Source of the DNA: Labilithrix sp.
Lineage (GTDB): Bacteria; Myxococcota; Polyangia; Polyangiales; Polyangiaceae
Direction of reading: 5' to 3'
Assembly (NCBI GenBank): GCA_028287035.1
Contig: JAQBQL010000125.1
Coordinates: 27,045-91,044 of the forward strand
Length of the DNA stretch: 64,000 bases
In this document: positions 1-8,409 of the stretch, one piece after another
Position numbering within the stretch: the first letter of the stretch is position 1
How the letters are laid out: every line of letters starts with the position of its first letter
Notes under the pieces: generated by a model
What the model saw: only the letters and a program-made list of their open reading frames with translations
What the model was told of the DNA's origin: nothing
Databases searched by the model: none
Program-made: the position numbers and the translations under genes

Positions 1-1
1 G

Positions 2-127
2 CAGCGCGCCACGCAGGCGGGCTTCTACCGATATCTGACGAAACCCGTCAAGGTCGACGAGCTCATCGACACGCTCGAGGAGGTCTTCCTCGCGGCGTCA
101 GCACGACGCCCGGCGCTTCTTCCGTGA
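2..127 (+). CDS. C-terminal end of a receiver-domain protein (partial)
   Basis: The frame is open from the left edge and stops with TGA at 125-127, leaving 41 residues. They read as the end of a CheY-like receiver: the conserved Lys-Pro pair (LTKPVKVDELID) that follows beta-strand 5 is present, then the last amphipathic helix and a short Arg/Ala tail. In this family the Lys contacts the phosphorylated Asp. Because the receiver is at the extreme C terminus, the full protein is a stand-alone response regulator or a hybrid histidine kinase ending in a receiver; the window cannot tell which. Confidence 0.8.
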   Translation, partial: QRATQAGFYRYLTKPVKVDELIDTLEEVFLAASARRPALLP

Positions 128-416
128 CGTCGGCCATCCGGCCGACGGACGAAACGCGAGGGGCGCTCTGGTTCGTACGGCCCTCGGGCGCGCCAGGCGT
201 CGGCGCTAGCCGCATTTCGGCTCACTTGCGGGATCCGAGGGTGCTCGGAGACGCCTGCGCGAAGCTCCTCGCGGCGATCGCGAGAACCGGAATCCAGCGT
301 ACACGTCTCGCCGAGAACCGCGGTTGACGGACGGTGCCGCCAGCACGAACAAGCCCCGCGTAAACGCCGGTGCGCGCCGCTGGACCGGAACGTGTACACG
401 CCGGACTCCAACGACC

Positions 417-1298
417 ATGAGCTCCAGCATCGTCTCCTTCGCACTGCTTACCGCCCTCTCGGCCGCCGCCCTTGGTGCGTGCTCGAGCACCAGCACCGTC
501 GCACCCGGAAATGGCGCACAGACCGCCGACGGCGGGAGCGGAGCGCCCATCTCGGCCGACACCATCGGGAAAGGCGGCTGCGCGGGCGGAACGAGCCCGG
601 GCGACACCGCCGCGTTCCCGGACGACGGATGCGCCGGCGGACTTTGCGTCGCCGACGCTCGTGAAGGCGTCGACGACCGGATCGCCTTGACCTACTGCAC
701 CGCGTCCTGCGCGATGAGCGCCTGTCCAGAAGGATACACCTGCGCCAGGACGACGGTCGGGACCGACCAGGTGTGCCTGCAGGACGCGCTTCCCCAGCAA
801 GTCGCCAATGCCGCGTTCGACAAGAAGCTACCGGGCTACGCCGCGAGCGGCACCGCCCGAGCACAGATTGCACTTCGTGATTTTCAGAACCGGGCGGCGC
901 CGAAGGGAGATCTGGTGCTCGTGAGCCTCGTCGGGATTGGCGCGGCGAGCGCGGCGAGCACCAACCTCGTCACTCTCGTCCACGACGCTGGCGACGCGCA
1001 CCTCACGCCCGTCACGGTGCTCGTCCTCGGCGCGTCGCAGGTCGCTCCCGCGACGGATGCCGACCTCGCGACGTGGCACGGCAAGGCAAGTGCCGTAGCC
1101 ACACAGCTCGACAGCTCGCTCGCGAACTATTCAGCGACGTTCGCGAAGCAGGTCGACGCGAAGCACGGTGTCGATCTGCCGATCTCGTTCCTCCTCGACG
1201 CGCGCACGCTCGAGCAGCTCGGCGGACCGTTCGTCGCCGCGTGGTCCTCGCAGCAGGACCTCGCGTCCGCGCTGACCGAAGCTCGCGCAAAGCTCTGA
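417..1298 (+). CDS. Lipoprotein with Cys-rich segment and thioredoxin-like C-terminal half
   Basis: 293 aa. The ATG at 417 is preferred to an in-frame one at 324 because it puts a signal peptide right at the N terminus (MSSSIVSFALLTALSAAA) ending in the lipobox LGAC. Residues about 40-125 hold about eight Cys in small loops, as in secreted myxobacterial lipoproteins. The C-terminal 150 residues (strand DLVLVSLVGIG, then an insert and PISFLLDA) resemble a thioredoxin/redoxin-like fold without a CxxC motif, so redox activity is unlikely. Exported and probably anchored in the envelope. The 289 bases before it hold no gene I can support. It converges on the sigma-factor gene with a 19-nt gap. The fold call is weak. 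Confidence 0.7.
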   Translation: MSSSIVSFALLTALSAAALGACSSTSTVAPGNGAQTADGGSGAPISADTIGKGGCAGGTSPGDTAAFPDDGCAGGLCVADAREGVDDRIALTYCTASCAMSACPEGYTCARTTVGTDQVCLQDALPQQVANAAFDKKLPGYAASGTARAQIALRDFQNRAAPKGDLVLVSLVGIGAASAASTNLVTLVHDAGDAHLTPVTVLVLGASQVAPATDADLATWHGKASAVATQLDSSLANYSATFAKQVDAKHGVDLPISFLLDARTLEQLGGPFVAAWSSQQDLASALTEARAKL

Positions 1299-1317
1299 CG
1301 AGAGCGTGGGTACCTCC

Positions 1318-2562
1318 TCATGACAGCGCATCTCCGCAGTCGCGGAGGCGGCGCAGGAACATGTCGCGCTCGCCTTCCGTGCGCGCGGTGGTGAGGCCGC
1401 GCGCCAGCCAGCTGCGCGCCGCCGGCACATCGCCTGCACGCGTCGCCAGATCACCGAGCGCGGCCCAGTAGAACGGATAGGCATCGAGGCGTTCTCGCCC
1501 GTCGAGCGCGAGGACCTCGGCGATGCCATTCCGGGGGCCGAACAGGCGAGCGCGCGCGATGGCACGGCTCAGCGCGACCACCGGCGTGGACTTGCGCGCG
1601 TAGAGGAGGTCATACAGGCGGGCGACCTCCGCCCAGCTCGTCGTGTCGACGGACCCGGCGGTGGCGTGCTGGGCAGCAATTCCCGCCTCGAGGTGGAAGA
1701 CCGTGAGCTCTCCGCCCATGGCCGACGCCGCGAGGTGGTGCATGCCGAGCGCGAGGAGCTGCCCGTCCCACGCGGAGCGATCCTGCTCTTCCAGCGGGAC
1801 GAGGACGCCACCCGCGAAGCGCGCAGGGAGGCGCGCGCCGTGCAGGCACGTGAGCGCGGCTAGCGCGTGCACCGCCGGTCCGGTCGTCGCGCGCGACTCG
1901 GCGAGGAGCGTGGCGAGACGGATCGCCTCGGCCGCAACGTCGAACCTCACCACCTCGGGCGCGATCGAGCTGTGATAGCCGGCGTCGAACATCAGGTAGA
2001 TCGCCTCCATCACCGCAGCCCGGCGCTCGTGAGCCTCCTCGCGCGTCGTCACGTCGAAGAGACGGCCGTCGTCGGCGAGCACCTTCTTCGCTCGCCCGAG
2101 GCGCTTCTCCATCGCGAGCGAATCCGAGAAGAAGGCCTGAGCCACCTCTGCGGTCCCGAAGCCGCACACGAGGCGGAGGATGAGCGCCGTCTGCGTATCC
2201 TCGGTGAGCGAAGGGTGACAGCAGGAGAACATCATCCGCAGGAGATCTGCGTCGGCGTCGTCTTCCGGAGGCTCGTGCGCCAGCTCGTCGGAATCGAGCG
2301 CGACCTCGCCGTTGCCTCGCCTCACGCTGCGCCGGCGGAGCACGTCGCGCGCGCGGTTCTTCGCCACGGTGAAGAGCCACGCCGTCGGTTCTGCGGGAAG
2401 GCCCTGCCTCCACGATTGAAGGGCCACGAGGAGCGTCTCCTGCGCGACGTCCTCGGCGGTCGCGAGGTCGCGAACGCCGAAGAAGCGCGCAAGATAGGCA
2501 ACGAGCCGCCCGGATTCCTGGCGGAAGAGGACCGCGAGGGCGTGCTCGTCGCCCGGGCTCAC
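1318..2562 (-). CDS. ECF-type RNA polymerase sigma factor (long, DUF6596 type)
   Basis: 414 aa. Residues 1-170 carry sigma region 2 (VAYLARFFGVRDLATAEDVA, then TAWLFTVAKNRARDVLRR, the -10 recognition helix) and region 4. The rest is the long helical C-terminal extension of the DUF6596 sigma family, including FDAGYHSS and LAALTCLHGARLPAR; 410-420 aa is usual. The start is a GTG whose TGA overlaps the stop of the upstream YCII gene (GTGA). A longer in-frame ORF would run back through that whole gene and is rejected. YCII/DUF6596-sigma pairs are common in Actinobacteria, Proteobacteria and myxobacteria. They are thought to be one-component-like sigma systems without a classical anti-sigma factor. 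Confidence 0.93.
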   Translation of the reverse strand: MSPGDEHALAVLFRQESGRLVAYLARFFGVRDLATAEDVAQETLLVALQSWRQGLPAEPTAWLFTVAKNRARDVLRRRSVRRGNGEVALDSDELAHEPPEDDADADLLRMMFSCCHPSLTEDTQTALILRLVCGFGTAEVAQAFFSDSLAMEKRLGRAKKVLADDGRLFDVTTREEAHERRAAVMEAIYLMFDAGYHSSIAPEVVRFDVAAEAIRLATLLAESRATTGPAVHALAALTCLHGARLPARFAGGVLVPLEEQDRSAWDGQLLALGMHHLAASAMGGELTVFHLEAGIAAQHATAGSVDTTSWAEVARLYDLLYARKSTPVVALSRAIARARLFGPRNGIAEVLALDGRERLDAYPFYWAALGDLATRAGDVPAARSWLARGLTTARTEGERDMFLRRLRDCGDALS

Positions 2563-2912
2563 CGCGGTAGTACCATCAGCGGCCGTACCTCGACGGAGCC
2601 GTCGTACTCGTAGATCGGGCAACCGCGTGCCAGCTCGACCGCCGCTTCGAGTGACGCCGCGGAGACCACCAGGATCCCCGACACGAGATCCTTGGCCTCG
2701 GCGTAGGGGCCATCGGTGACCGTCCGCGACGACCCGCGCACCGAGCTCCCGCCGTTCTCGAGGGGAGGGAGGTGGACGTCCGTGTGGCCCGCCTTGGCGA
2801 GGCCGTCCACCCAGGCGGTCCACTTCGCGAGGTGCGCGCCGAGCTCGGCGGGCGGCGGGGGCGGCTGAACGACGATGCCGCCGCCGCGGAAGATGTACAT
2901 GAACTTGGACAT
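2559..2912 (-). CDS. YCII-related (DGPF-type) protein
   Basis: 117 aa. This is the short YCII-related alpha/beta barrel type: it starts MSKFMYIFRGG and carries the motif TDGPYAEAKDLVSGI, the DGPF signature of the family. The ATG at 2912 follows the Shine-Dalgarno sequence GAAGGAGA; an upstream in-frame start at 2966 lacks one. The stop overlaps the GTG of the ECF sigma gene, so the two are translated together. YCII proteins paired with such sigma factors are thought to bind a small ligand and modulate the sigma factor. That role is inference. Confidence 0.9.
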   Translation of the reverse strand: MSKFMYIFRGGGIVVQPPPPPAELGAHLAKWTAWVDGLAKAGHTDVHLPPLENGGSSVRGSSRTVTDGPYAEAKDLVSGILVVSAASLEAAVELARGCPIYEYDGSVEVRPLMVLPR

Positions 2913-3095
2913 GTTGATTCGTCTCCTTCGCTGATCATGACGCGCGACCTCGCCCCCCGCCGACATGGGCTCGGTCGATTTTCGACTTTCCGCGTCGTGG
3001 CGGCGTCGCTCGCTCGACTCGCTTGCTGGTCGGCTAGCCGTGATGCAGGTTGGCTTGCTGGTCGCTCACGAGAGCTGCAGCCCCGGAGCCGCGAC

Positions 3096-3374
3096 ATGAA
3101 GACGCCAGAGGAGCTGGAGCTCGAGTGTCGCGTGCGTGCGCTCTACCAGCAAGCGCGCCCAACGCTGGACGAGAGTGCCCGGGCCGCCGTTGTCCACTAC
3201 CTTGACCACGACGAATTCGAGATGGCGTTCGAAGGCCTGTGCATCGAGCTGGTCACCTCCGGGTCGCTCTCCGTCGATGACGCGAGGGAGCTCGTCGAGC
3301 TCGCAGTGGCGCTGGGCCTCGAAACGGACGCTGTGCTCGATCAGGACATCGTGGCCAAGCTCAGGTCCGTTTAG
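3096..3374 (+). CDS. Small acidic helical protein, MafI-like immunity family candidate
   Basis: 92 aa, all-helical and acidic. The centre (HYLDHDEFEMAFEGLCIEL) followed by a helix ending in LAVALGLET resembles the MafI immunity family: an N-terminal helix, a (H/N)xEfexAle-type helix, and a C-terminal ALGLD-like helix. No toxin gene lies next to it, so it would be an orphan immunity protein, or a non-immunity member of the fold. ATG at 3096. It converges on the downstream hypothetical gene with 23 nt between stops. The upstream gap (2913-3095) also holds the divergent YCII promoter region. Family assignment by eye only. Confidence 0.55.
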   Translation: MKTPEELELECRVRALYQQARPTLDESARAAVVHYLDHDEFEMAFEGLCIELVTSGSLSVDDARELVELAVALGLETDAVLDQDIVAKLRSV

Positions 3375-3397
3375 GTTCTGGGGCGGGTCGGCTGCTG

Positions 3398-4003
3398 CTA
3401 CCCGAACAGCGCCGCGAGGCCGCTCCGCCGCGGACGGCGTCGCGCACCCATCACTGCGCGCACCAGCATCACCGCGCCGGCCGCCGCAATCACGCGCGGC
3501 ACCGCGAAGATCAGGACGTCCACCGGAAGGTGGATGAGGTCCGCCCGCTGGTGGCCGAGGCGCGAGCTCGCGCCATGCCGCGTGAACTCCGTGCGCAGCC
3601 CCGCCTCTCCGAGAAGGTTGTCGGGGCGCCCGCGCAGGAGGCCCGTGATCCTGCTCTCCACGACGTCGATGCGGTCGCCGAGGACGAGGAGCGCCCAGTG
3701 CGCGAGCCGCCCTTCGCTGAAGGTGTACGCGTAGCGGCGCACCCTTCCCGAGAGCCCACGCGGCGGGCAGACGGTGCCGAAGACCGGAGTCAAGAACCGG
3801 TGCTCGGTCGATCGCTCGCGGGGATACGGCGGGACCTGGCGCTCCGGAAAGTGCCAGTGGGCTCCCGTACCCTGCGGGTTGTAGTTCTCCTTGGGGACGG
3901 CAGGGCGGTCCTTCGGATTGGCATCCACACCCCATCCGGGGATCCGGGCGCGGAGCATGTCGGCGTTCTCGGCGAGCTTCGGCTTCTCTGCAACGTAAGG
4001 CAT
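3398..4003 (-). CDS. Conserved hypothetical protein, partner of the zinc alcohol dehydrogenase
   Basis: 201 aa, family not recognised. The N-terminal 60 residues are polar and Pro-rich (IPGWGVDANPKDRPAVPKE). The middle is basic with a conserved-looking GLSGRVRRYAYTFSEG stretch, and a hydrophobic segment near the C terminus (VPRVIAAAGAVMLVRAVMGA) could be one membrane helix, followed by an Arg-rich tail. The ATG at 4003 has a strong Shine-Dalgarno sequence (AAAGGAGAAC). It follows the alcohol dehydrogenase stop by 14 nt on the same strand, so it is almost certainly co-transcribed. It may be a membrane-associated accessory for that dehydrogenase (inference). Confidence 0.75.
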   Translation of the reverse strand: MPYVAEKPKLAENADMLRARIPGWGVDANPKDRPAVPKENYNPQGTGAHWHFPERQVPPYPRERSTEHRFLTPVFGTVCPPRGLSGRVRRYAYTFSEGRLAHWALLVLGDRIDVVESRITGLLRGRPDNLLGEAGLRTEFTRHGASSRLGHQRADLIHLPVDVLIFAVPRVIAAAGAVMLVRAVMGARRRPRRSGLAALFG

Positions 4004-4017
4004 CGTCCGTTCTCCTT

Positions 4018-5169
4018 TCAGGCCGCCTGCGAGACGATGAGGATGGGCTTGACGCACCCATCCAGCTTGCTCGCGAACATGTGATAGCCGTCGGCAATGC
4101 CCTCGAGTGGCAGCCGGTGGGTGATGATCTCGCTCGGCTTCAAGTAGCCATTCTTCACGTGCTCGAAGAGGCGCGGCCAGTGACGCTTCACGCTGCACTG
4201 GTTCATGCGCAGGGTGAGGCCCTTGTTGAGCGCGTCGCCCAGCTTGACGCTCGAGAACAGCGGTCCGTACGCGCCGACGACCGACACCGTCCCGCACTTG
4301 CGGACCGAGTCGATCGCCCAGTTCACCGCGACGGGGGAGCCGCCCTGCATCTTGAGCTTGTTGGCAGTGAGGACCTGGAAGAAGCTGCCGTCCGCCTCGG
4401 CGCCCACGGCATCGATGCAGACGTCCGCGCCGAGGTACTCGGTGCTCTCCTTCAGGTGCTGGACGATGTCGTTCACCTGCGTGAAGTTGACCGTCTCGGC
4501 GTGGGCGAACGTCTTTGCGAGCTCGAGGCGGTAATCCAGATGATCGACGACGATCACGCGCCCGGCGCCCATCAGCCACGCCGACTTCGCGGCGAAGAGG
4601 CCGACCGGTCCCGCTCCGAACACGACGACCGTGTCTCCCTCCTTGATCGAGCCCATCTCCGCGCCCTGGTAGCCGGTCGGGCATGCGTCGGTCAGGAGCA
4701 CGGCATCGTCCTCGGACATCCAGTCCGGGATCTTCTGCGGGCCGACGTCCGCGAAGGGCACGCGCACGTACTCCGCCTGCCCGCCGTCATAGCCGCCGCA
4801 CGTGTGCGAGTACCCGTAGATGCCGCCTACCGCCGTGGCATTTGGATTCACGTTGTGGCAATTGCTGTACTGCTCGCGGGCGCAGAAATAGCAGGAGCCG
4901 CAGCAGACGTTGAAGGGGACGAGGACGCGATCGCCCCGCTTCAGGTTCTGCACGGACGACCCGATCTCGTGGACGATGCCGACGAACTCGTGCCCGAAGG
5001 TCATCCCGACGCGCGTGTCGGGCATGAGGCCGTGATAGAGGTGCAGATCGGAGCCGCAGATGGCTGCGCGCGTGACGCGAATGATCGCGTCATTGGGGTG
5101 CTCGATCGCGGGGATGTCCTTCTCCTCGACCCTGATCCGGTACGGCCCGCGGTAAACCATTGCGCGCAT
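4018..5169 (-). CDS. Zinc-dependent alcohol dehydrogenase (MDR family, formaldehyde-dehydrogenase-like)
   Basis: 383 aa, the usual length for the glutathione-independent formaldehyde-dehydrogenase-like branch of medium-chain dehydrogenases. The N-terminal catalytic domain shows the catalytic zinc Cys (AAICGSDLHLYHG) and the GHE motif (TFGHEFVGIVHEIG). The structural-zinc loop has four Cys (CCGSCYFCAREQYSNC). The Rossmann domain starts FGAGPVGLFAAKSAWLMGA and ends its second strand in Asp (VIVVDHLD), typical of NAD(H) preference. The ATG at 5169 is 6 nt after a perfect AGGAGG; an in-frame start 36 nt upstream has no such site. A cytoplasmic oxidoreductase, possibly for aldehyde detoxification; the exact substrate is unknown. 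Confidence 0.95.
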   Translation of the reverse strand: MRAMVYRGPYRIRVEEKDIPAIEHPNDAIIRVTRAAICGSDLHLYHGLMPDTRVGMTFGHEFVGIVHEIGSSVQNLKRGDRVLVPFNVCCGSCYFCAREQYSNCHNVNPNATAVGGIYGYSHTCGGYDGGQAEYVRVPFADVGPQKIPDWMSEDDAVLLTDACPTGYQGAEMGSIKEGDTVVVFGAGPVGLFAAKSAWLMGAGRVIVVDHLDYRLELAKTFAHAETVNFTQVNDIVQHLKESTEYLGADVCIDAVGAEADGSFFQVLTANKLKMQGGSPVAVNWAIDSVRKCGTVSVVGAYGPLFSSVKLGDALNKGLTLRMNQCSVKRHWPRLFEHVKNGYLKPSEIITHRLPLEGIADGYHMFASKLDGCVKPILIVSQAA

Positions 5170-5233
5170 GTGGTGCCTCCTGGTGGATGGCGCCATCGCG
5201 TGCAATCCGGGTGCCCCCGGCGCGTCCGCTCCA

Positions 5234-6238
5234 TCAGGGGATGGTGAGATACGTGGTCGTGTCCGGCATGGTCGGGATGACGTCTTGCAGCAGCGCGCCC
5301 GAGCTGTCCCGGATGCGGAACCCGTGGCCCTCGGAGCACTGGACGTCCGCGGCGGTGCCCGCCGCGACCATCTGCGGCTTGCCGGTCTCCTTGCAATCGA
5401 AGTCGATGCGCATGAGCGCTACGGGCTCTGCCTTGCGGTCGTTCCGCACGTGAAGGATCGCGGCGCGGCCCCCCCCGCGCGTGCACTCCGGAACCGGAGA
5501 TTCGGGGATCGGGTCGTCGCCCTCGTGGACCACGACGAGTGGAAGCTCCGTGCGCGCTCCTTTCCAGTACTTCTCTCGATCCACTGCGCCGTCCACGCGC
5601 GCCGGCGAGATCTCGTTCACGAGCCGATGAGTCGCATGGTCGCGAACACGGAAGACGTGCCCTTCCCAGCTGTCCTGCCAGAACGTCGACCCGGGCGCCA
5701 CGATGCCGCGAAACACCTCACGGCAGGAGGCGTCCACCCAGAACACGTCGAGCGACCGCTCGGAGCAGCGCGTCCTCAGCGCGAACGTCACCGAGCCTCC
5801 GAGGGTCGTCGCGGAGCACTTGTCCGGAGCGGTCGTCGGCGCGGCGGCGCACACGTCGGCCGGCGGAGCCTCTGCTGCGGCCATCACCGCCGCAGACGTG
5901 CGGTCGGCTGCAGGTGCAACGGAGGCGACCGCTGCCGACTCCGGCGCGCTCGCACCCGCGCGTGCCTCGCCGACCGTCACCGCTGGCTGCGTCGTGCGGG
6001 CGAGCTCGTAACCGCCGCCCAGCCCTGCTGCGCCGGCGACCACTGCCGCCGCGAGCGCCACCTTCGCGGTGGTGAGCGTCTTTGCTGCTAAGACCGCGGC
6101 GTTCCCGCCGGCGGCCGCACTCACCGACGTGCTGAGCGCCGTCTCGATTGTTGCCATCGCTCGAACCTTTGCGTCGGGAACTGGGCGGTCGGTCTTGCCC
6201 GAACGAAGAAGGGCCTCGGAGAAGTTCTCGGGAATCAC
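5234..6238 (-). CDS. Membrane-anchored protein with two VHL-beta-like domains, coupled to an ECF sigma factor
   Basis: 334 aa from a GTG start with AGGAGG 6 nt upstream, 1 nt beyond the stop of the sigma gene. Residues 1-58 are cytoplasmic, about 60-80 form one membrane helix (VALAAAVVAGAAGLGGGYE), and a Pro/Ala-rich linker follows to 150. Two repeats then resemble the von Hippel-Lindau beta domain: about 152-210 (SLDVFWVDASCREVFRGI, then APGSTFWQDSWEGHVFRVRD) and about 258-320 (VALMRIDFDC, then GHGFRIRD). The position and topology match an anti-sigma factor, but I see no ZAS/HxxxCxxC zinc motif. The sensing domain would be outside the inner membrane. Anti-sigma function is inference. Confidence 0.8.
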   Translation of the reverse strand: MIPENFSEALLRSGKTDRPVPDAKVRAMATIETALSTSVSAAAGGNAAVLAAKTLTTAKVALAAAVVAGAAGLGGGYELARTTQPAVTVGEARAGASAPESAAVASVAPAADRTSAAVMAAAEAPPADVCAAAPTTAPDKCSATTLGGSVTFALRTRCSERSLDVFWVDASCREVFRGIVAPGSTFWQDSWEGHVFRVRDHATHRLVNEISPARVDGAVDREKYWKGARTELPLVVVHEGDDPIPESPVPECTRGGGRAAILHVRNDRKAEPVALMRIDFDCKETGKPQMVAAGTAADVQCSEGHGFRIRDSSGALLQDVIPTMPDTTTYLTIP

Positions 6239-6239
6239 C

Positions 6240-6884
6240 TCAGACCTCCTTTTGTAGCCTGGCTCGGAGAGCATTTGCGGCTTGCTCGAACAGCTCGCGC
6301 GCGCGGCGCAGGCGCGACGCGACGGTGCCCCTCGGAATGCCGAGTGCGTGACTCGCTTCAGCCATCGTCTGTTCTTCGATGTCCACGAGGACGAGCACCG
6401 CACGCTGTTCTTCGGACAGTGTGGCCAGGACCTCGTCCAACCAGCGGCGCAGGCGCCGGTCGTCGATACCGTCCTCGGCGCTCGGCGATGGGTCCGCGAT
6501 GTCGATCGTCTCACCATCGGTGGCGAGGGACTCGCGCGAGCGCGCGCGCTTTCGTCGCGCGTCCGATGCGACGCGGACCGCCGACCCGAACAGGAACGAA
6601 CGCTCGGAATCCACCTCCACCGCGGCGACGCGACTTGCGAAGACCAGGAAGACCTTCTGCGCCGCGTCGTCGACGTCTGGAGAAGCGACGCCGAGCCGCC
6701 GCAGAAAGCGCCACACGGCCTCGTAGTGCTCGTCCATCGCGCTGCGAACCCGTGCCCGGTCGCGTTCAGCCGTGGTCGTTGCGCCGCCCGACGGCCGGGT
6801 CACGGACCGGGACGCCGCGTCGGCGGGAGGCGGGAAGAAGGGCACCGGTGAACCTTCGTCCTCGCTCTGCGTGTGGCTACTCAC
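6240..6884 (-). CDS. ECF RNA polymerase sigma factor
   Basis: 214 aa. After about 45 low-complexity residues, sigma region 2 is clear (HYEAVWRFLRRLGVASPDVD, then DAAQKVFLVFASR, and the -10 helix SAVRVASDARRK). Region 4 follows (ATLSEEQRAVLVLVDIEEQ and the recognition helix GIPRGTVASRLRRARELF). The start is a GTG at 6884 (VSSHTQ), chosen over one 129 nt upstream that would extend into Arg-rich shadow sequence; the ribosome site is weak. Its stop is 1 nt before the VHL-like membrane protein, its probable regulator. This is the sigma-first, anti-sigma-second order typical of ECF pairs. Confidence 0.9.
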   Translation of the reverse strand: MSSHTQSEDEGSPVPFFPPPADAASRSVTRPSGGATTTAERDRARVRSAMDEHYEAVWRFLRRLGVASPDVDDAAQKVFLVFASRVAAVEVDSERSFLFGSAVRVASDARRKRARSRESLATDGETIDIADPSPSAEDGIDDRRLRRWLDEVLATLSEEQRAVLVLVDIEEQTMAEASHALGIPRGTVASRLRRARELFEQAANALRARLQKEV

Positions 6885-6958
6885 GATGCTTCCCGATGCT
6901 TCACGCCGGTAGATGGCGCAGGGGAGGCCGCTTGATCGACCTCGACGAACGATTTCCC

Positions 6959-7576
6959 TTACCGCGGGCTCGTCGACGTCCAGGCGTCCAGCTCGGTGAT
7001 GCGCGCGAGCCACGACCGCACGTTCGAGAGCTCGCCGATCGGCGCCTCCGTCTGCTCCGCGTACATGAGAGAAGAGGCGATCGTAAGATCGGCGATAGTC
7101 AGCGTGGCGCCGACGACGTAATCCTTCCCGACGAGGCGCTTGTCGAGGACCGCGCCGAAGCGGCGGATGCCCGCCAGGGCCTCCTGGATCTTCGCCGCGT
7201 CGGGCTCACCCATGCCGAACATCGGCTTGATCATCTTCTCGAACGCGAGTGTGCCGAGCTGCGGCGAGAAATGCGAGGCGTCCCAGAACTGCCAGCGCGT
7301 GACGTCGGCGCGTGCCGCCTCGTCGCGCGGGAGCAGCCCCGACTCGGGCTTCTTGGCCGCGAGGTACTGCATGATCGCGCGTGACTCGGTGAGCACGACC
7401 TCACCGTCGACCAGCGTGGGGATCGACCCGTTCGGATTCAGCTCCAGGTATTCCGGGGTCTTGTGCTCCCCGCGGGAGAAGTCGAGAGTCTTCTCCTCGA
7501 GCCTCAGCCCCAGAACCGCGGCGGTGACGCGGACACGCCGGACGTTCGGGGACAACGCGTTCATGTAGAGCTTCAT
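6959..7576 (-). CDS. Glutathione S-transferase family protein
   Basis: 205 aa. The N-terminal thioredoxin-like domain (MKLYMNALSPNVRRVRVTA) has Ser at the position that activates glutathione in theta/beta-like classes, plus NPNGSIPTLVDG with the cis-Pro and LTESRAIMQYLA with the glutathione-binding Glu-Ser. The C-terminal helical domain holds the N-capping motif of GSTs (ATLTIADLTIASSL). The ATG at 7576 has GGAGG 8 nt upstream. Cytoplasmic; conjugates or reduces electrophiles. It is divergent from the DUF899 gene across 108 bases, so the two may share control. Confidence 0.95.
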   Translation of the reverse strand: MKLYMNALSPNVRRVRVTAAVLGLRLEEKTLDFSRGEHKTPEYLELNPNGSIPTLVDGEVVLTESRAIMQYLAAKKPESGLLPRDEAARADVTRWQFWDASHFSPQLGTLAFEKMIKPMFGMGEPDAAKIQEALAGIRRFGAVLDKRLVGKDYVVGATLTIADLTIASSLMYAEQTEAPIGELSNVRSWLARITELDAWTSTSPR

Positions 7577-7684
7577 GTTTGGCCTCCAGTCGGTCGCCGC
7601 GATCCTACAGTGGTCGAGGATCGCCTGCGAGCACGGACGTCGTCGGCGTAAGCTCCTCGCACCCGAGCACCGAGGAGATACCCC

Positions 7685-8398
7685 ATGGCCGACCGTCTCG
7701 TCCCCGCCGCGGAGCTCGCTGCGCACAGGCAGCCGCGATTTTTGAACGAAAGCTCCGCGTACGCCAGGGCCCGCGAGGCGCTGCTGGCGGAGGAGCTCGA
7801 GGTGCGTCGTCACCTCGGCCGGCTCGCCCGTCAGAATCGCGAGCTCCCCGACGGACCGGAGATGCCCGACAGCTGGAAGTTCATCGGCATGAACGGCGGC
7901 GAGGCGGGCATCGCCGACATGTTCGGCGGCCACGACACGCTGGTGCTCTATCACTGGATGTACGGTCCGGAGCGCAAGCGCCCGTGCCCGATGTGCACGA
8001 ACCTCCTCGGTCCGCTGGCGGCGAATGCTGCGGACCTCCAGCAGCGGGTCGCGCTCGCGGTGGTAGCTCGCTCGAGCGTCGAGCGGATGATCACCTTCGG
8101 CGTCGAGCGCGGCTGGCGCGATCTTCGATATTACCAGGCGGTCGGCGACGAATTCTCGGTAGCGATCGGTGGCCTCGATCCCGAGAAGGGCGGCGAGATG
8201 CCAGTCCTCATGGTGCTGAGGAAGAAGGACGGCAAGGTTCGACTGCACTGGATGGGAGAGACGACGATGACGATGGCCGACCCGGGCGAGGATCCGCGCG
8301 GCGCCGTCGACCTGGCGCCGCTGTGGAACATCCTCGACCTGACGCCGGCGGGCCGCGACCCGAAGTGGTACCCGCGCCTTTCGTACGGCGGCGCGTAG
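7685..8398 (+). CDS. DUF899 family thioredoxin-like protein
   Basis: 237 aa, the normal DUF899 length. The helical N terminus (AYARAREALLAEELEVRRHL) is followed by a thioredoxin-like core with the family Cys pair RPCPMCTNLLG and the strands LVLYHWMYGPER and VALAVVARSS. DUF899 proteins are predicted oxidoreductases related to AhpC/TSA; no reaction is established. ATG at 7685 after GAGGAGATACCCC. The C-terminal half has the family pattern NILDLTPAGRDPKWYPRL. It converges on the next gene with 11 nt between stops. Confidence 0.92.
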   Translation: MADRLVPAAELAAHRQPRFLNESSAYARAREALLAEELEVRRHLGRLARQNRELPDGPEMPDSWKFIGMNGGEAGIADMFGGHDTLVLYHWMYGPERKRPCPMCTNLLGPLAANAADLQQRVALAVVARSSVERMITFGVERGWRDLRYYQAVGDEFSVAIGGLDPEKGGEMPVLMVLRKKDGKVRLHWMGETTMTMADPGEDPRGAVDLAPLWNILDLTPAGRDPKWYPRLSYGGA

Positions 8399-8409
8399 AC
8401 AGCGGCGTC

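Noticed and set aside
2563..2823. Longer start for the DUF6596-type sigma factor
   Set aside because: The extra 87 codons are a frame-shifted shadow of the YCII gene; GTG 2562 overlaps its stop and gives the usual family length.
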